Under the pieces are notes generated by a model, which was not told the DNA's origin, did no database searches, and worked only from the letters and a program-made list of their open reading frames with translations. Shown piece after piece: positions 11,324 through 24,690 of a DNA stretch of 64,000 nucleotides. Both the position numbers and the translations under genes were made by a program. Each line of letters begins with the position of its first letter. Positions within the stretch are counted from its first letter, which is position 1. Origin of the DNA: Limonium bicolor (taxonomy: Eukaryota; Streptophyta; Magnoliopsida; Caryophyllales; Plumbaginaceae); NCBI GenBank assembly GCA_023374045.1, contig CM041778.1, forward strand, positions 92,692,839 to 92,756,838. Reading direction: 5' to 3'.

Positions 11324-12479
11324 AAAAGAATATAAGTAATGCGACAGCACCGCAGCCAGCCCCAAAATCCAAAAAACAATATATATTAGTCTATTAATAA
11401 GTCCAAGTTTTCCTCTTTTGTCGTTTCATCATCGTCGTTCTCTCCTTTTTATAATGGGGGTTCCTTGTTTTTGGGCGGTCATGGTTTTCTCTCAATTTCT
11501 GGTTGTCCATTTCTTTTTGTTTTCTATAGTATAGTAGTATATTATTTGTTCTGTTTTGATCCGTCCATTTATAAACTGAGCCGTCCTATACATTATATAC
11601 AGAAAACAAATACTACTAGAAGTTTCCAAGTCTGATGTAACAAGGTGCAGCCGTATTGTACGAATTGATCAACATGAAATCTAAAAAATCTTGAGTTTTC
11701 AAATAAATAAAGGCGATGATTTCGGGTTTAGATGAGAGGATTGGAATGCCATGTCCGGCAAGCGGTGTTTCGCTTCTTTGTGTATTTGTGTGTGGATCAC
11801 GCCTGTACTTGATCTTAGATTCGTTCATTGAGTTTAGCATGTTACGGGCACTTTCCGTTTGAATGATATATCATCGTTATTTTAAAAGAAGACCAGAGCG
11901 TACAGTAGTTTCCACATACACATAAAAGGCCATGTGAAAGCTGGAAGGCCGTCCCACGAAGGTGGCAAAAACTAGTTTGTAAACTCTAGTTTTCCACAAC
12001 GACCAAAAGTCAGATTTAAAACCTTACCCTGTCATGATATTTATTGCATGACCACTACAGATGTTTACTGTAGCTACCACTGGCATTTATGAAAGGAACG
12101 TTGACATTGTGTTATTTGTAAATTTTTTTAATCATATTGTAATACTTCAGTTATGGATGGTTTTAAAAAAAAAAAACTTCAGTTATGGGCGTTTAGGCCC
12201 AAAAATTACATAAATTGTCTCAACTGTGATTAGCAACATGCTGCTGGCCTAATAAACAAAAGCTGGCCGGTCATCACTAGATCACATTTTCCACACCCTA
12301 GTGGAGCATATAGTTTAAAAGTAAGGAAAGCAGTAAATTATCCAAGATATCCAAACAAGGAGTAATATTACATCTATTAAAATTGAATAAAACAGTCACC
12401 AGGTGATAGTTGATTGGTAAGTTCTCTATTCTGAGTCATACGGTGTCGATCGTCTCCTTGAGTTAAGTTCTATCTGTGT
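11324..12479. other. AT-rich region, nothing recognised
   Basis: No gene or repeat that I can support. It may hold the 3' untranslated end of the LINE that starts further right on the minus strand; I could not find its poly-A tail. Confidence 0.35.
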
Positions 12480-13405
12480 TTGCAATTGACACTTGGTGTT
12501 CATAATTTTGTGCCCAAATACATCCAAAGATGGGTGCCTTCTGTTAGCTTCCGCATTGTCCATCGGGTTTGAAAATTCCTGTTATACGCAAGAATAATGC
12601 AACCAGTATGATATGTAATTACTCCTGCAAACAACAAGTGAAAGTCCAAGTTTTTTGTAATAGTAACAACAAATCGAGAGTCGTTGTCGGGAATAGAATC
12701 ATTCACCAAAGAAAGACGAATATGTATTGTATCCTGCTAAAAATATAATATTCAAATCCATCATATTCGCAATGACCAGCTCTTCATTGTGTCAGTTCTA
12801 TTTTTGGCATCATAAATGGCCCATAACAGATTAAACATATTAGAGTTTTATTGAAGCCAAGATGAAGCATTGTTGCAAATCCAATTTTGGATTGCTTCAT
12901 TCAAGTCCTTGGGAAGGGTTGTGATATCAATAATACCATCCCAGTAGTCTCATACTGTCCAACATTCAAAGAAGCAGTGCTGGATAGTGTCAATTTCCCA
13001 CAGAAGGTGCACAGAGGAGACTCCCATTCTTTTATCCAAGTTAGCCATTGTTGGGATGTGCACTTTAAGGAACCTCCAACCCAAAAGTCCAACCCTTGGT
13101 GGAGTCATCTTGGATGGGCTCGCTCCAGGGTGTTCCAAGCCAAATTGATTGATGATGAGGCAACTTTGGAGTCCTACTCTTGTATAAGTAGTAGGTAGCC
13201 CGATTTCACTGAGTATTCTCCATGTTTCTCAAAGTTCCACCAACGAACATCATCCTCTCCCCATCTGAACTTAGTAGAAAGAATATCCTGAGTGTTAATT
13301 GGAAGAAAAGTCTGATTCAGGAGATGATATTCAACTATTGAGAATTTGGGTCAAATAACTAGTTAACAAATGTGATATTTTTCACCTGGGGGTGGGGAGT
13401 ACAGG
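12480..13405 (-). pseudogene. LINE piece 4: 3' end with zf-RVT domain
   Basis: Minus-strand frames between 12901 and 13138 read, across two frames, like the zinc-binding domain that follows the reverse transcriptase in plant L1-like LINEs: P-x-V-G-L-L-G-W-R-F-L-K, then C-T-F-C-G, then I-Q-H-C-F-F-E-C. The change of frame at the CxxC shows an indel. It is the downstream part of the LINE at 18366-18889 and is separated from it by the insert 13406-18365. The 12480 boundary is approximate. Confidence 0.7.
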
Positions 13406-16400
13406 TGTAACACCCCTACTCTAATAATCGGCTCCTAATCATCTTACTTAACAATATAATCGCAGCGGTAATTTCAACAATTGGACTACTGGTGTCACCG
13501 TTCTCACTCGCCCATACGAGTAATAACGTGCTTCCTAATATACTCTTAAATACGAAACAATTTCTCGCAGTGACAACAAGAGATAGATCTAAACTTCCCA
13601 AACCAAAATATAATACATTCTCAGTGAGCTTTCTAAGTATCCAAAACCTATACATGTTTCTAGGTTCGTATCAAAGTGCAACAGTGCATGTTCAAATAAC
13701 TGTAACCAAACTACCCAGCGCGTCACTCTCTTTGCCGACACCGGAAGATGCATACCTGCAAAAATGGTAGTTTGTGGTATGGAATCAGCCCCTGCTGAGT
13801 ATGTTATTACCTGACTGTCGTGCACCTCGGACCATTCAGTTATTTGGTCGAGAGCATGCATTTTCATTTCATGCAAATAGTTTAATGTTAAAACTGTAAA
13901 GCAACAATATATATTGCAGTAACTCAAACAACAAGCAAGCCCCCGGCTTCACACATCGCATCGTAATAAATCACTGAGAGCGTTACCGCGCTTATATGAA
14001 TACAGAGTTCCACTCCAACAACACCTGAAAGATCATAGTTGAGTACGTCGACTCGTTTGACGAATAGTCCACAAAATCCACACACGAGCACAGTGACTCG
14101 ACTCATCCAGTTCACAACACAGATATAAGTACAGTTTATTTAATTAATCCAATTCACAACACACTTATGAGTACAACGACTTATTCAATCAACACCACCA
14201 ACATACCACACATAACCACACAGCATAACCAATGAACAACAAGGCGAAACAACGAGAATTATAAACGAGTATGAACTCTCGTCTTTGGCATGCACGCCCA
14301 AATAATGTTCGCCTAATGTACGAGTTAATATAATCGTTCGTAATTGTTCAGTCATGTCTAATGACAACGTCTCATTAGAACGACGTGTCCTCTAAGTTAC
14401 CCATATCTTTGGCGGGTCACCCACGGCAGTAGTAGCCACTCCAGCGGTAGAGTCTCCGTCCGACGAACAATCTGTAGTTCGTTGGAAATTTATCCTGATA
14501 CTTACGGTTACCACACGGTATCCTAGTATCGTTAATGGATCACATTTCACAGCAAGAGCCACATCCTCTTGATAACTTATCTATACCATCGCATCGCGTT
14601 ATTATTTTTCCTAACACAACAGACTAAGGTCGTTAGTCCAATCCAATCTGAGTATGTCGACTCATGATCCAGTGTTAGATACGAGAGCGACGTTAAAGAG
14701 GCAATGCTCCGTATATAAGTCTCATATAATATATGTATCTTATTGTCTTAATGCTACAACGTTTTTCTTACGTTCCTTATATTACACATATAAGATAGCA
14801 TCATTGCCGCTAGTCCGTTTATAATATGTTCATATATACGAACAGTACTGTTATCGTGCAACAGTAATAATTATAAGCAGCATTAATATACAACTCAGGC
14901 ATATTAATTCACACAAGCAGACATTCAATCTTAACACAGATTTTCACACAATGTCTGAACTGAGGAAATCCTCAGAGACAATCAAGCCACATAAATAACA
15001 TACCGTTCACCCGGATTGTATTACGGTGGAGTATGAATCAGCAAGATCCTATGCTCCGTGTGTCGTCTCTAACAGTCTAGACAATACATAACGCTACTGA
15101 TTAGCATCCCGTATAACAATCATAACTCTATGGTACTCCGTACCGTCACTAATACCTCCCGGTTAATCCCCGTCATTAACTGTCAACGTTTGTCGGGTTT
15201 TCGGCTTAACTCGAGATTGGAAAAGTGTTACATTACATGCGTAGTCTTATCTTGTATATTAATAGACTTATTGTTGGACGTTGTCATCGCATGTAAACTA
15301 ATGTATATTTGTAGATCGTATAGTTTGTTTCTTTACTGCATGTATGGTTCTTTGTCATGCACTATACATCTCACCTTAGTATTTATTTTTCTAAGGTTTG
15401 TCTCTTTTCTTCTCTCTTTTTTTTTTATTCCATGGTATAATTCATTTGTAACTATACTTTTAACTATTTAAAATCCTTATTATTCCTGCATACTTCTAAC
15501 ATCAGAATTTCGATATCTAATGTTTATAATTCTTTTCTCCTTATCTATTATCATTTTAATTACGATAATTTATAATTATTGAACCAAATCACATTTTCAA
15601 CACCCATTACATATATTTATTTATATATGTGTGTTATGGAACTTATTTATTATATGGTAAGTCTTATAATCTATATCCATTCTCTTTAATGAATATCTCT
15701 ATATTATAAATGTTATAACTCTTATAACATTAAAACCATATTACAAATTCCATTTAAAAATGTTAATATTTCCAAACAGCACCTATGTTCTTAAATATTT
15801 ACAAAATCCACCACTTAATTAATATAATGTTACATTATTGTTACATAACATATCTTATGACATTTAAGTCATTTAAAACAATTATAACCTATAGTCATAT
15901 TTTGTTTATAAAATACCAAATGGCCCTTAATATTTTCGGCATTTACTTATAACCACTAAACTTCTATAAAACCACAATTCACTCTCAATTTCTAATACAT
16001 AGTTTTCTAATTCCATTAAAACTATATATTATACACATTTCTTAATAAAACCTTATATATAACTCCAAAATTTACCAAACTATACCAAAGGTTATAAACA
16101 TTATTCTTAACCTTATTTTTCCTCTAAATCTCGGTTTCTATACATTTTTACCCATTTGTAACAATGTTATAAAATACCATATATTATACTTATATAATTC
16201 ATATGAACTCCAAATTTAACCAAATAAACTTCTAAAAATTCTAATAACTTAAGGACTTTACTAAATTCCATTTAGTACCCTTAAGTCTCGGTAATTACAT
16301 TACTACCCCAAGTCTTATAAATCTTTTACAATTTAATAAGTATCTTATAAGGTAGTATTTTAAGTTTTTTATTTTCTTAAGTTTTCTAAACTTGGTCAAA

Positions 16401-18365
16401 GTCTCCTATATAGTCAACTTTGACTCCTAATACCAAATGGGAACCAATTTTTCGGTAATTACTAACAATAACCTATACTTTTCTATTTTTACAATTTTGA
16501 CCCCAAAACCTTATAAAATGTTATAATTTTATTAAATTCATTTAAAAACCCTAAATTGCTCTAAATTAAGCCCACGGCCTTCTAAATTCCTAGTAATTAC
16601 GAATTGGCCCCAATTTTAATTATAAGCATAAATAAAACTAAATAAGCTTATAAACTTAAATTAAAATGGCCTAATGACATGGCCTTATTACAACCTTGAA
16701 CTTGCAAAATAAATTACACAATAAATGTCTCAAAATATAGCATATATATTCGGCCTCACCTTAGTTTAATTATTTTTCCACATAATGCCATAATTTGACC
16801 ATTATGTTAATTAAACCTCTTAAATGACTAGCTTAATATCTTAGCCATTTTTTTTCCATTTTTAGGTCAATATGACCTATATATGTAACTTCACTCTCGG
16901 CCATATATATATATATGCTTAAAATTTATAAAAATCATAAGTTTAAGGTGTTTATACCTTGATTTATCCTTGTATATGCCTTGTTGGCCACGGCTGTATG
17001 GAGATCTATTTTCCACAGCTTAGTTTACATGTTTTCAAACAGCAATTAAGGCATGATTAGTCTCCAAGCAAGATCTAACCATAAGAAGTGTTTAATGTCA
17101 ATTTTCAAGGTAAAATTTACCTTAGAACACCAAGGTATACAAGGTTAATCTCGGCCTGTATTTACAGTAGGCAAAGAGTGTTAAAAAGCTACTAAACCAA
17201 GCTTTAAACTGGTATAAACTCAGATTAGAAGATAGCTAATCTTTACCTTGTTTAAAATGCCTAAAATGGTGTTTTTGGCTTGGATCTGGTTATACTTCGA
17301 AGCTCTTGATGTACCAACTGGATAAGTATGTTAAGATGAAGATTATAAGCTTAGAAACAAAGTTTCACAGCCGAATTTGAAGGGAATCAAAAGATATGTG
17401 CTTAGAGCACATTTTTATACCTTAAGAACAAGATTAGCTTTCTCCACCTTATTCCTTGTTAATGCCGAGATACACCCTCCATTTAACCTCCATAACAACC
17501 TAAGAACATTGATGGAAGTGGTTGATGCTTTGCTCCATTGAAAGAGGAAGAAATTGTGAAGAAAATGAACATTTAAGAGCTTAATAAGCTTACCAATGGT
17601 GATTGCTGTTCTCCTCTGAGTTTGGCTGTGTAACCACGAAAATGGAGAAGCAAAGAGAGGTGAGGGGCTGCTGGAATCGGCTGGGAAGCAGGTGAGTGAA
17701 GAAGAATGATTGGAAAGGCTTAATTGAATTGGAAAAGTAATAAAAGTAACTTTTACTATTGCAAATTTGGTATTAGGTAGCTAATTTGTCTAACAATGAT
17801 TATGCTGACTCCTCTCCTCCTTGCCTGTCGAAATCCTTGGTCAATTGGGTCAATTAATTGACCATTGACCATACTTGGTCAATATTGACTCGAACGGGCC
17901 CACTTTAGGGTTTTATTAATATTTTAATATTAAATTTGAAAATTCGTAAATTTCTGGAATTAAATTCCTAATATGATATAATATGATAAAATATCATATT
18001 AAAGGTAATTATAATTTTAAGCCCATTAAAAATCAATTTAAAAGGCAATCTCACAAAAACGTGATTTAAGGTGTTTTAGTGCACATTTTTGTGTCACAGG
18101 GTGTTCCTGAGCTTAGTTCTCCTTGAGAACGGTTTTGTTGTATTCCTTACTTCATTATAATACTTAGGAATCCACTTAGGATCCTATTTGAGGTCACACA
18201 ATCTTTATGGTGTCTTAAGGCACATTTTCGGCTTTACCGATCTTAAGGCGTGTTTTGCCTTGTTGAGATCTTTTAGATTGTTCCCAATAATATTTAGATG
18301 TTTAATAATCATCTTAGATCATTAATAGGTCATTTAATTATATTTTAAAGGTTAGGGGTATTTCA
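13406..18365 (-). mobile_element. Solo-LTR-like insert A (4960 bp) in the LINE
   Basis: On the plus strand it runs from tgtaacacccct to ggggtatttca, so on the minus strand from TGAAATACCCC to GGTGTTACA, with duplicated acagg at 13401-13405 and 18366-18370. The ends match those of the LTRs at 28625 and 35572 (TGARATACCC...GGGTGTTACA), and the whole length resembles insert C at 37811-43289 (shared blocks near 14400 and 38700, and near 17900 and 42680). No gag-pol, no internal repeat of the ends, no primer site. I read it as a solo LTR of a family with very long LTRs; a non-autonomous element is the alternative. Confidence 0.75.
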
Positions 18366-18889
18366 ACAGGGGTAGGGAAGATCTTTATTAATGCATGGTG
18401 TAGTCAAGGATTAATCGATGTTCTAGTTCCCACATTTTATGATGTGCCCTTTTTATACATGAAAACCTAATAATATTGCCTCTAATAGTACTGTCCCTCT
18501 TGGATGGAGTAGCATCCCATATGCTTTTATCGAGGAAATAAATAGTGTGAAAGGTTCTGACGGCTACGGATAAAGGGTTGGCCAGAATAAGCCAGACTTG
18601 TTTCAAAAGTAGAGCAAGGTTAAACATAGATGAAGATCGAAAACCAAGCCCTCCCATATTCTTGGTGGTGTAGATAGTTGTCCATTTGGCCTAGTGCATA
18701 ACCTTTTGGTCATTATTACCACCCCACCAAAAGTTAGCAAGCAGAGAGTCAATCTTACTTGTTGTGGCTTGAGGGAGTTTAAAAAGGGACATTGTGAAAG
18801 TCTGTAGGGACTGAAGGACACTTGATTCAAGGATAGTCGAGCTGCTTGGGACATTGGTCTTGACCATCCATGAATCCATTTCTTGATAT
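18366..18889 (-). pseudogene. LINE piece 3: reverse transcriptase C-terminal part
   Basis: Minus-strand frames read like the end of an L1-type RT: V-L-Q-S-L-Q-T-F-T-M-S-L-F-K-L-P then S-L-L-A-N-F-W-W-G-G (18691-18890), followed in another frame by G-G-L-G-F-R-S-S-S-M-F-N-L-A-L-L-L-K-Q-V (18388-18657). Frameshifts and stops make it non-functional. It is flanked by insert A below and insert B above, each with its own target duplication. Confidence 0.8.
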
Positions 18890-19769
18890 TGTAACACCCC
18901 TACCGCTAATCCTGTCATTACCGTCTGATCTCCTCGTACTTACATACTTACGCAGCGGATACTTCCTTACACAACGGCGGGTGATACAATGCCGTTAGCC
19001 ACCCACGTGACTAACAAGGCCTACTTCCACTACAGCATCGGTCTGATGGACCGGAATACCCGAGTACTAAAACAAATACAATTCATACTTCGATTACAAA
19101 CTGAGTATACAATTCTCCATTCAATACGTTACTCAATCCTTACCTTACAATATACCGAGTATCCTAAGTACAATACCAAAATTCAACATTTCCACATGAC
19201 TATACATACTCCTTAAGAGTCATCATATTACCCATTCCTCACAATTCTACATACTTTTCCAAATATAGAAAGGGTGTACCGCTTGGTACACTTATGCTTC
19301 AAGGGCTACAAGCCTTATACAATTCTTTACTATCCACAAAATTATCCCTAGCTAATTAAGCATAGCAGCCGGTCTCTTACAGCGACCGTATCAGCTTCGG
19401 GAACCTGGAAAATAAAAATAGTGCCCCAAGCGGCTCAGCAAAAAGTTACATATGAAATCCGCATACCTCGTACTAGCGAGGGTACGCCGACTACTTGGTC
19501 GAATACATGCGGTTCATTTTACTCATACATACATACATGCTTTTATACACAATATTAATTACAATACACTGCAACATACATGCATTCATTCGATACAAAC
19601 AAGGAAGACAATACAAGTCAACCATACACACTTACCGTTACGGAGATATGCTCTCCATACATACACAATACTTGTTAGCTTCTTTACACACCTGGGTTAA
19701 TCGGGTGTACATTACTCTTTTACTCAAGGTCAATGACTGACACTAGCCAAGACCATTACTCATACAATA

Positions 19770-19791
19770 CTTTACTTACTTACTTACTTAC
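19770..19791 (+). repeat. (ttac)n microsatellite
   Basis: About five copies of ttac inside insert B. Confidence 0.7.
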
Positions 19792-20587
19792 TCAAGTCAA
19801 GTCGGTATGACCTCCGGGCAGGGACTACACCATCCCACCACCGGGCTTTAGGGTGGCTCACCAATCTAGGATGCTACCCATTTAAGGGGTTTGGTCCATA
19901 GAAAGGATTCAGGCCAGGATTTGGATCCAACCTCTTGTGTCTCCTCCTCCTCACGCGTGGCCGAAACTATATCGGACTTCTACTCATTCCATTTACTCAT
20001 TACTCAAGTTAGGATTTAGGTGGTTAGGAATAGTAGAAGTCATCACTTCCATACCAAGGGTTAATACATTGCACAAGTACACAGCAAGATACACATACAC
20101 TTCATTCTCATCCATTCATTTCATGAATTATACAAATTAAATGTTCAAGAACAATATAACAAGAACAATATAAACAAGCACAGGTAAGTGCATTAAAATC
20201 CGATTCGTGCATTTATCTTATTCAGGTGATCAAAAGCACACAAACGGGGTAACCAGGTTAAGATACAGAGCATGAGGAAATCATACCGTTCACCGTCGTA
20301 CTCGTACTACCGGTTTCCTTTGGAGTTCAACTATTTGATTCTTATACATACATGAAGTTGTATGATCAATGATCTATTATTAATCCAACTTATTCCTTCA
20401 TTACTACTCTAATGTATACTTACCACTTCTTTACATTCCATACTTGATTATAAAAATCATTCTTTTCTTATTACTTCTTTAACTTGCTTTCTTACTCATG
20501 TGCATACTTTCTTACCATTATTATTCAATTAGTGGTGTGCTACCATACACATATATATACATATGATTACTATAATCATTTTTTTTA

Positions 20588-20992
20588 CTCGACCAACCTT
20601 ACCCAGGATCGGACCCAAGGTCGGTCGAAGTTAGTAAATTACAACGCTGGAAAATTCAGGCCCGACCGACCTTGCAAGTCCGGTCCCAAGGTCGGTCCAA
20701 GTTAGTGATCTGGTTTCGAAATTTTAAGACTCGACCGTCCTTGCAAGGTAGGTCCCAAGGTCGGTCCAAGTCAGTAAGTTTCTGGGTTCGAAATTTATGC
20801 CTCGACTGACCTTGCCAAGTCCGGTCCCAAGGTCGGTCGAAGTCAGTAGACTTCTGGGCTTACAATTTTACGACTCGACCGACCTTGTCAAGTTCGGTCC
20901 CAAGGTCGGTCGAAGTCAGAAGACTTCCCGTCTTTGTAATTTAAGGCTTGACCGACCTTGCAAGTTCAGTCCCCAAGGTCGGTCCGGCCCAG
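20588..20992 (+). repeat. ~83-bp tandem array with GGTCGG/CCGACC stems
   Basis: Five to six units, each with ctcgaccgaccttgcaagt, then cggtcccaaggtcggtc, then aagtcagtaa and a variable stretch. Every unit pairs gaccgacc with ggtcggtc and can form a hairpin. The array lies within insert B. Confidence 0.85.
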
Positions 20993-22924
20993 TACTCTTG
21001 TTTTTAAAATCTGTTTTCGATTCTTTCTTTGCCCATTGTTTCCCCAATCTTCCTACATGTAATCCCACGTGTTTTAACACTACTTAGGCCCTCAAAATCG
21101 CCTTAGTTCATCCACCAACTTCATTACTCATTCCTAAATCAACTTACACAATTTTTCTCACTTCTTTTTCAACACATGCAACAGTTTTTGTTTCTCTTAT
21201 GCTACAGATTTTTAAACCAACTTCTACCATCCAATACTTCCTCTACCAATGCCACTCCTAGCATTCTAATTGCATTACCTTCCACCCAAGTTCTTTCCAT
21301 TACTTAACTCTCTTCCAAATCTGTTTTCAAAGTGTTAAGCTACTCCCATTAAGCTCTCCAAATACACCTAGTTACTACCTAGGTTGTTCCCTCTTCTTAT
21401 ACCACTAAGTCTTATAATTTCCATACAAATTTGGGCAGAGTTTCCCCTATATTATTAACATTGCCCACACATTGTTTCAGCTCACTCATTGGCACTTAGC
21501 ACACCCGTTTCCCAAAGACATCAATATACACATTTTCTTATTTTACCACAACATTCCACACACTACAGTACACTATACTTTCCGCACATACACCTTCATT
21601 ACCCAAAGTTTTCCCAAGCTTTTAAATATCCTTTACAAGCTTCAAAAACAGTTCTATTCTCTCCCACTTCATACTACTACCAATTTACTACACATTACCA
21701 TGTACATTACTCATTTTTACTACACAAAATCTGTTACAATACAATACCATACAACTAGCTCAAGGTAAGAGCATTTACCTTGTGACTTTAGTTTCTCCTT
21801 TCTTTCTTTTCCTTCTCCTTCTTTCTTTCTTCCTTGTTTTCGGTTTCTTGTTCAAGAAATGGGGCAATGCTACAACCCTTTTCGAAACAACAATACCATT
21901 TCAATACTAACCCTTAATCAACCTAAAGCTTAGAACATATTTTTAGGGTTTAGGTTAGAGCATTACCTTCCAACCAATGAATGGAGTTCTTGTCTAGCAA
22001 AGGAACAAGATTTCTAGCCCAATGGAGAAGCCAAAATCGGCTGGGGCATAAGGATCAAGAAGCTCAAATTTCAGAAATTCTTAATAAGCAAATAAGGGCT
22101 AGAAATGGTGGATTTTTAAACTTCTTTTTACCTCAAAACACCAAGGTGAAGGAGGAGCTTCTAATGGTGGACTCAAACCTTCAAATGGAGGATACCCATG
22201 GATATGAAAGTGGTTATTTTCGATTTTTGAAAAGAGGAATGTGCTCTCCTTGACAAGAGGTTCCAATGGTGTGGTTTTTATAATTTTCGGAGGAGTTTTG
22301 AGCCTTTAAAAATGGAAGAGAAGGTGAGGCTGGTGGGGCTTCAACAAATCGCCATTGTTGGCTTTGGGAGGAAGAAGAAAATGAGAGAGAGGGGAGCAAT
22401 GCGTGAGAGAGAGGGGGAGTAGAGGAGAGAGATTGCCACTTTTTGCTTTTCTACTTATTTCCCTTGTCCTTTAGCAAATAAGAAGAGAATTAAGAGAGTG
22501 AGAGACGGGCCAATCGGCTACACACACACCTCTACAGATTTTACATTTTATTTTCAAAAGTGGACACACTAGTTTGGTTTATTTACAGTTTACACCCCAC
22601 AACTTCTGTTTTTACCGTTTTTACTACCGGAACCTGTTTTCCGGAATTTTCTCATTCAATTAATTTTATTGGTTCTTAACCTTCATTAATGTTTATTAAT
22701 GACTATTTGGTTGACCAAAATTATTACGAGTCTATTTGACCCGCTTAAAGTCACGTTTTTCCGGTTTCCTTGAAAAACGCGCTTTAAGGTTCGTTTGTGC
22801 TTCTAATCCATTTTAAGGATCCGTTTTCTTCGGGATTTGTTCCCTATGTTTATTTAGATGTAATTAAGCCTTTAAAATACTTATTAGCCTAATTAATCAT
22901 TGTTTCTAATTTCAGGATATTTCA

Positions 22925-23967
22925 GATATGTTGATTAAAGACTCAATAGTCTCTTGTTTTTTTCTTCCAACATTTAAAGGCACCAAGATACTTTTTGAAA
23001 GCAGGCACTTCTTGGACTCTTAAGATATTACATATTTATTCCTAGATTGTGGGGAGAATTTTTACTAAAGAACAACTCTGACTTCTGGCTGTTTATGTAA
23101 TGGCCTGAGATACCTAGAAACTCTTGCAGGATATTTTGTAGGCCATGTCCATCGTTGCCGTCACTTTACCATAAAGATTATGTCATTCGCAAAGGCTAGA
23201 TAGGTAATTGGTGAACAATTTTTCTTGATTGCAATGCCCTTATAAATCATGTTCTTCATTGCTTTATTGAGGATCGTTGATAAGGCTTCTTGAGCTAAAA
23301 TGAAGATTTAAGGGGATAAGAGATCCCCTTGTCCGATCCTCTTAGTTTGTTTAAAAGTAGAGGAAGGTGAGCCATATATTAGAATTCGACCCTAGACATT
23401 AGTAATACAATTCATAGCAGGAATTCTCTAATAATCAGGAAATTTTAGTTTGATGAGGACTTGGTTAATGATGCTCCATTCCAGTCTGTCTATGCCTTAC
23501 TAAGGTCAACCTGGAGAGCAAAAGAATCATTCTTTGCAGCTTGACTATGTGAAATATAGTAGTGTAGTTCTCCTGCCATAATGACATTATATGTGAGTAA
23601 TCTGCCCTGAACAAACCCGTCTGCTTTTGGGAGATGATATAAGGTAATAGGGGTTTGATGTTTTCAAGCACTTTTGTATAGATTTTGTAGACAAAGTTGC
23701 ACAACACAATCGGTCTAAAGTTAGAGAGATTTGTTGCCCCTTGGATCTTAGGTATAAGAGTAATGTAATACTTAATAAAACAGGGAGGGAGGGAGTGTCC
23801 TTGAAGTGCCTGTTTTACTGTGTAAAGGACATCCTATCCTATGAAGCTCAAGTAAGTAGAATAAAATTTACCATTGAAGCCATAAGGTCCTGTTGCTTTT
23901 TCTGCACCAAGTTCTTTAATTTCTCTCATGATTTCTACTATAGTATATTCCTCTTGGAGGGTGGAAA
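22925..23967 (-). pseudogene. LINE piece 2: reverse transcriptase core
   Basis: The minus strand begins, at the CACTA junction, with E-L-G-A-E-K-A-T-G-P-Y-G-F-N-G-K-F-Y, the canonical start of a plant LINE RT. It continues with P-I-V-L-C-N-F-V-Y-K-I-Y-T-K-V-L (about 23710-23660), then I-I-S-Q-K-Q-T-G-L. The catalytic box near 23180-23195 reads F-A-N-D where F/Y-A-D-D is expected, so a catalytic Asp is lost. Several stops and frameshifts follow. Upstream sequence continues at 48880 beyond the CACTA insertion; downstream sequence continues at 18889 beyond insert B. Confidence 0.85.
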
Positions 23968-24265
23968 CACTAGTAGAAAAAGGGCCTATTTCGGCGGTTC
24001 CAATGGGCCTATTTCGGCGGTTGTAAACCGCCGAAATGAGCACCGCCGAAATAGGTACACCTATCTCGGCGGTTCTTAGAGCACAACCGCCGAGATAGAC
24101 CCATGGATTGACCGATGCTGAGTTTGACCATGAGTCTATCTCGGCGGTTCTTATATAAACAACCGCCGAGATAGACTCATGGTCAAACTCAGCATCGGTC
24201 AATCCCATGGGTCTATCTCGGCGGTTGTGCTCTAAGAACCGCAGAGATAGGGGTATTTTTTTTTC
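23968..24265. repeat. CACTA left terminus and subterminal hairpins
   Basis: The terminal cactagta is followed by several copies of the 12-mer ctatttcggcgg or ctatctcggcgg, in both orientations. The region 24062-24247 is a palindrome with arms of about 88 bp centred near 24155. In related elements such repeats bind the TNPA-type protein. Confidence 0.85.
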
Positions 24266-24267
24266 CA

Positions 24268-24690
24268 TCCTAGCTTATATATATATATTCACCGCATTTG
24301 TTTCAATGAGACCTGTAATAAAGCTTCATCCATACAGGGAGCTCCAGCACACATTTTAAACGTTATAAAAGCTCCCAATTAATACCAACGACGCACCACA
24401 ATTTGAGAGTTAACAAAACCAATGCAATTACACTTATTTACACACTTTCATTACAAATAAAAAACAACATTACAATTCAAATCTACCATTACACCATCCA
24501 CAAGTGTACAGAGTTACAATTACATACTCCAAAAAGTTCACAAAACATCTTCATGATCATCAATTCATTAAACTTGTGCAGACGAACTCCGACCATCCTC
24601 AAGCATCTCAACAATTTGAGCATCATCATACTGACCATCTTTGAACACTTGTTCGTAAGCCTTGAAAAAAAGTGAACATTAATCTAAAAC
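24268..24690. other. CACTA 3' non-coding region
   Basis: Between the subterminal hairpins and the last exon of the TNP1-like gene. AT-rich, with a tatatatata tract near 24280. Probably the 3' untranslated region; no terminator signal can be named with confidence. Confidence 0.4.

Larger units (their letters stand above)
18890..22924 (-). mobile_element. Solo-LTR-like insert B (4035 bp) in the LINE
   Basis: Plus-strand ends are tgtaacacccc (18890) and ggatatttca (22924). Target duplication gatat lies at 18885-18889 and 22925-22929. It has the same terminal type as inserts A and C but a different interior, including the 83-bp tandem array at 20588-20992. No coding domain found; the short frames within it are A/T- or C-rich by-products. 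Confidence 0.75.

Noticed and set aside
13406..18365. Complete LTR retrotransposon
   Set aside because: No internal copy of the ends, no primer site after a 5' LTR and no gag-pol; solo LTR fits better.
20588..20992. CRISPR-like array
   Set aside because: Units are tandem and diverge along their whole length without unique spacers of constant size, in a plant transposon.
24403..24675. 90-codon plus-strand frame
   Set aside because: Low-complexity Thr/Ile/Asn composition in the CACTA 3' non-coding region; no homology.
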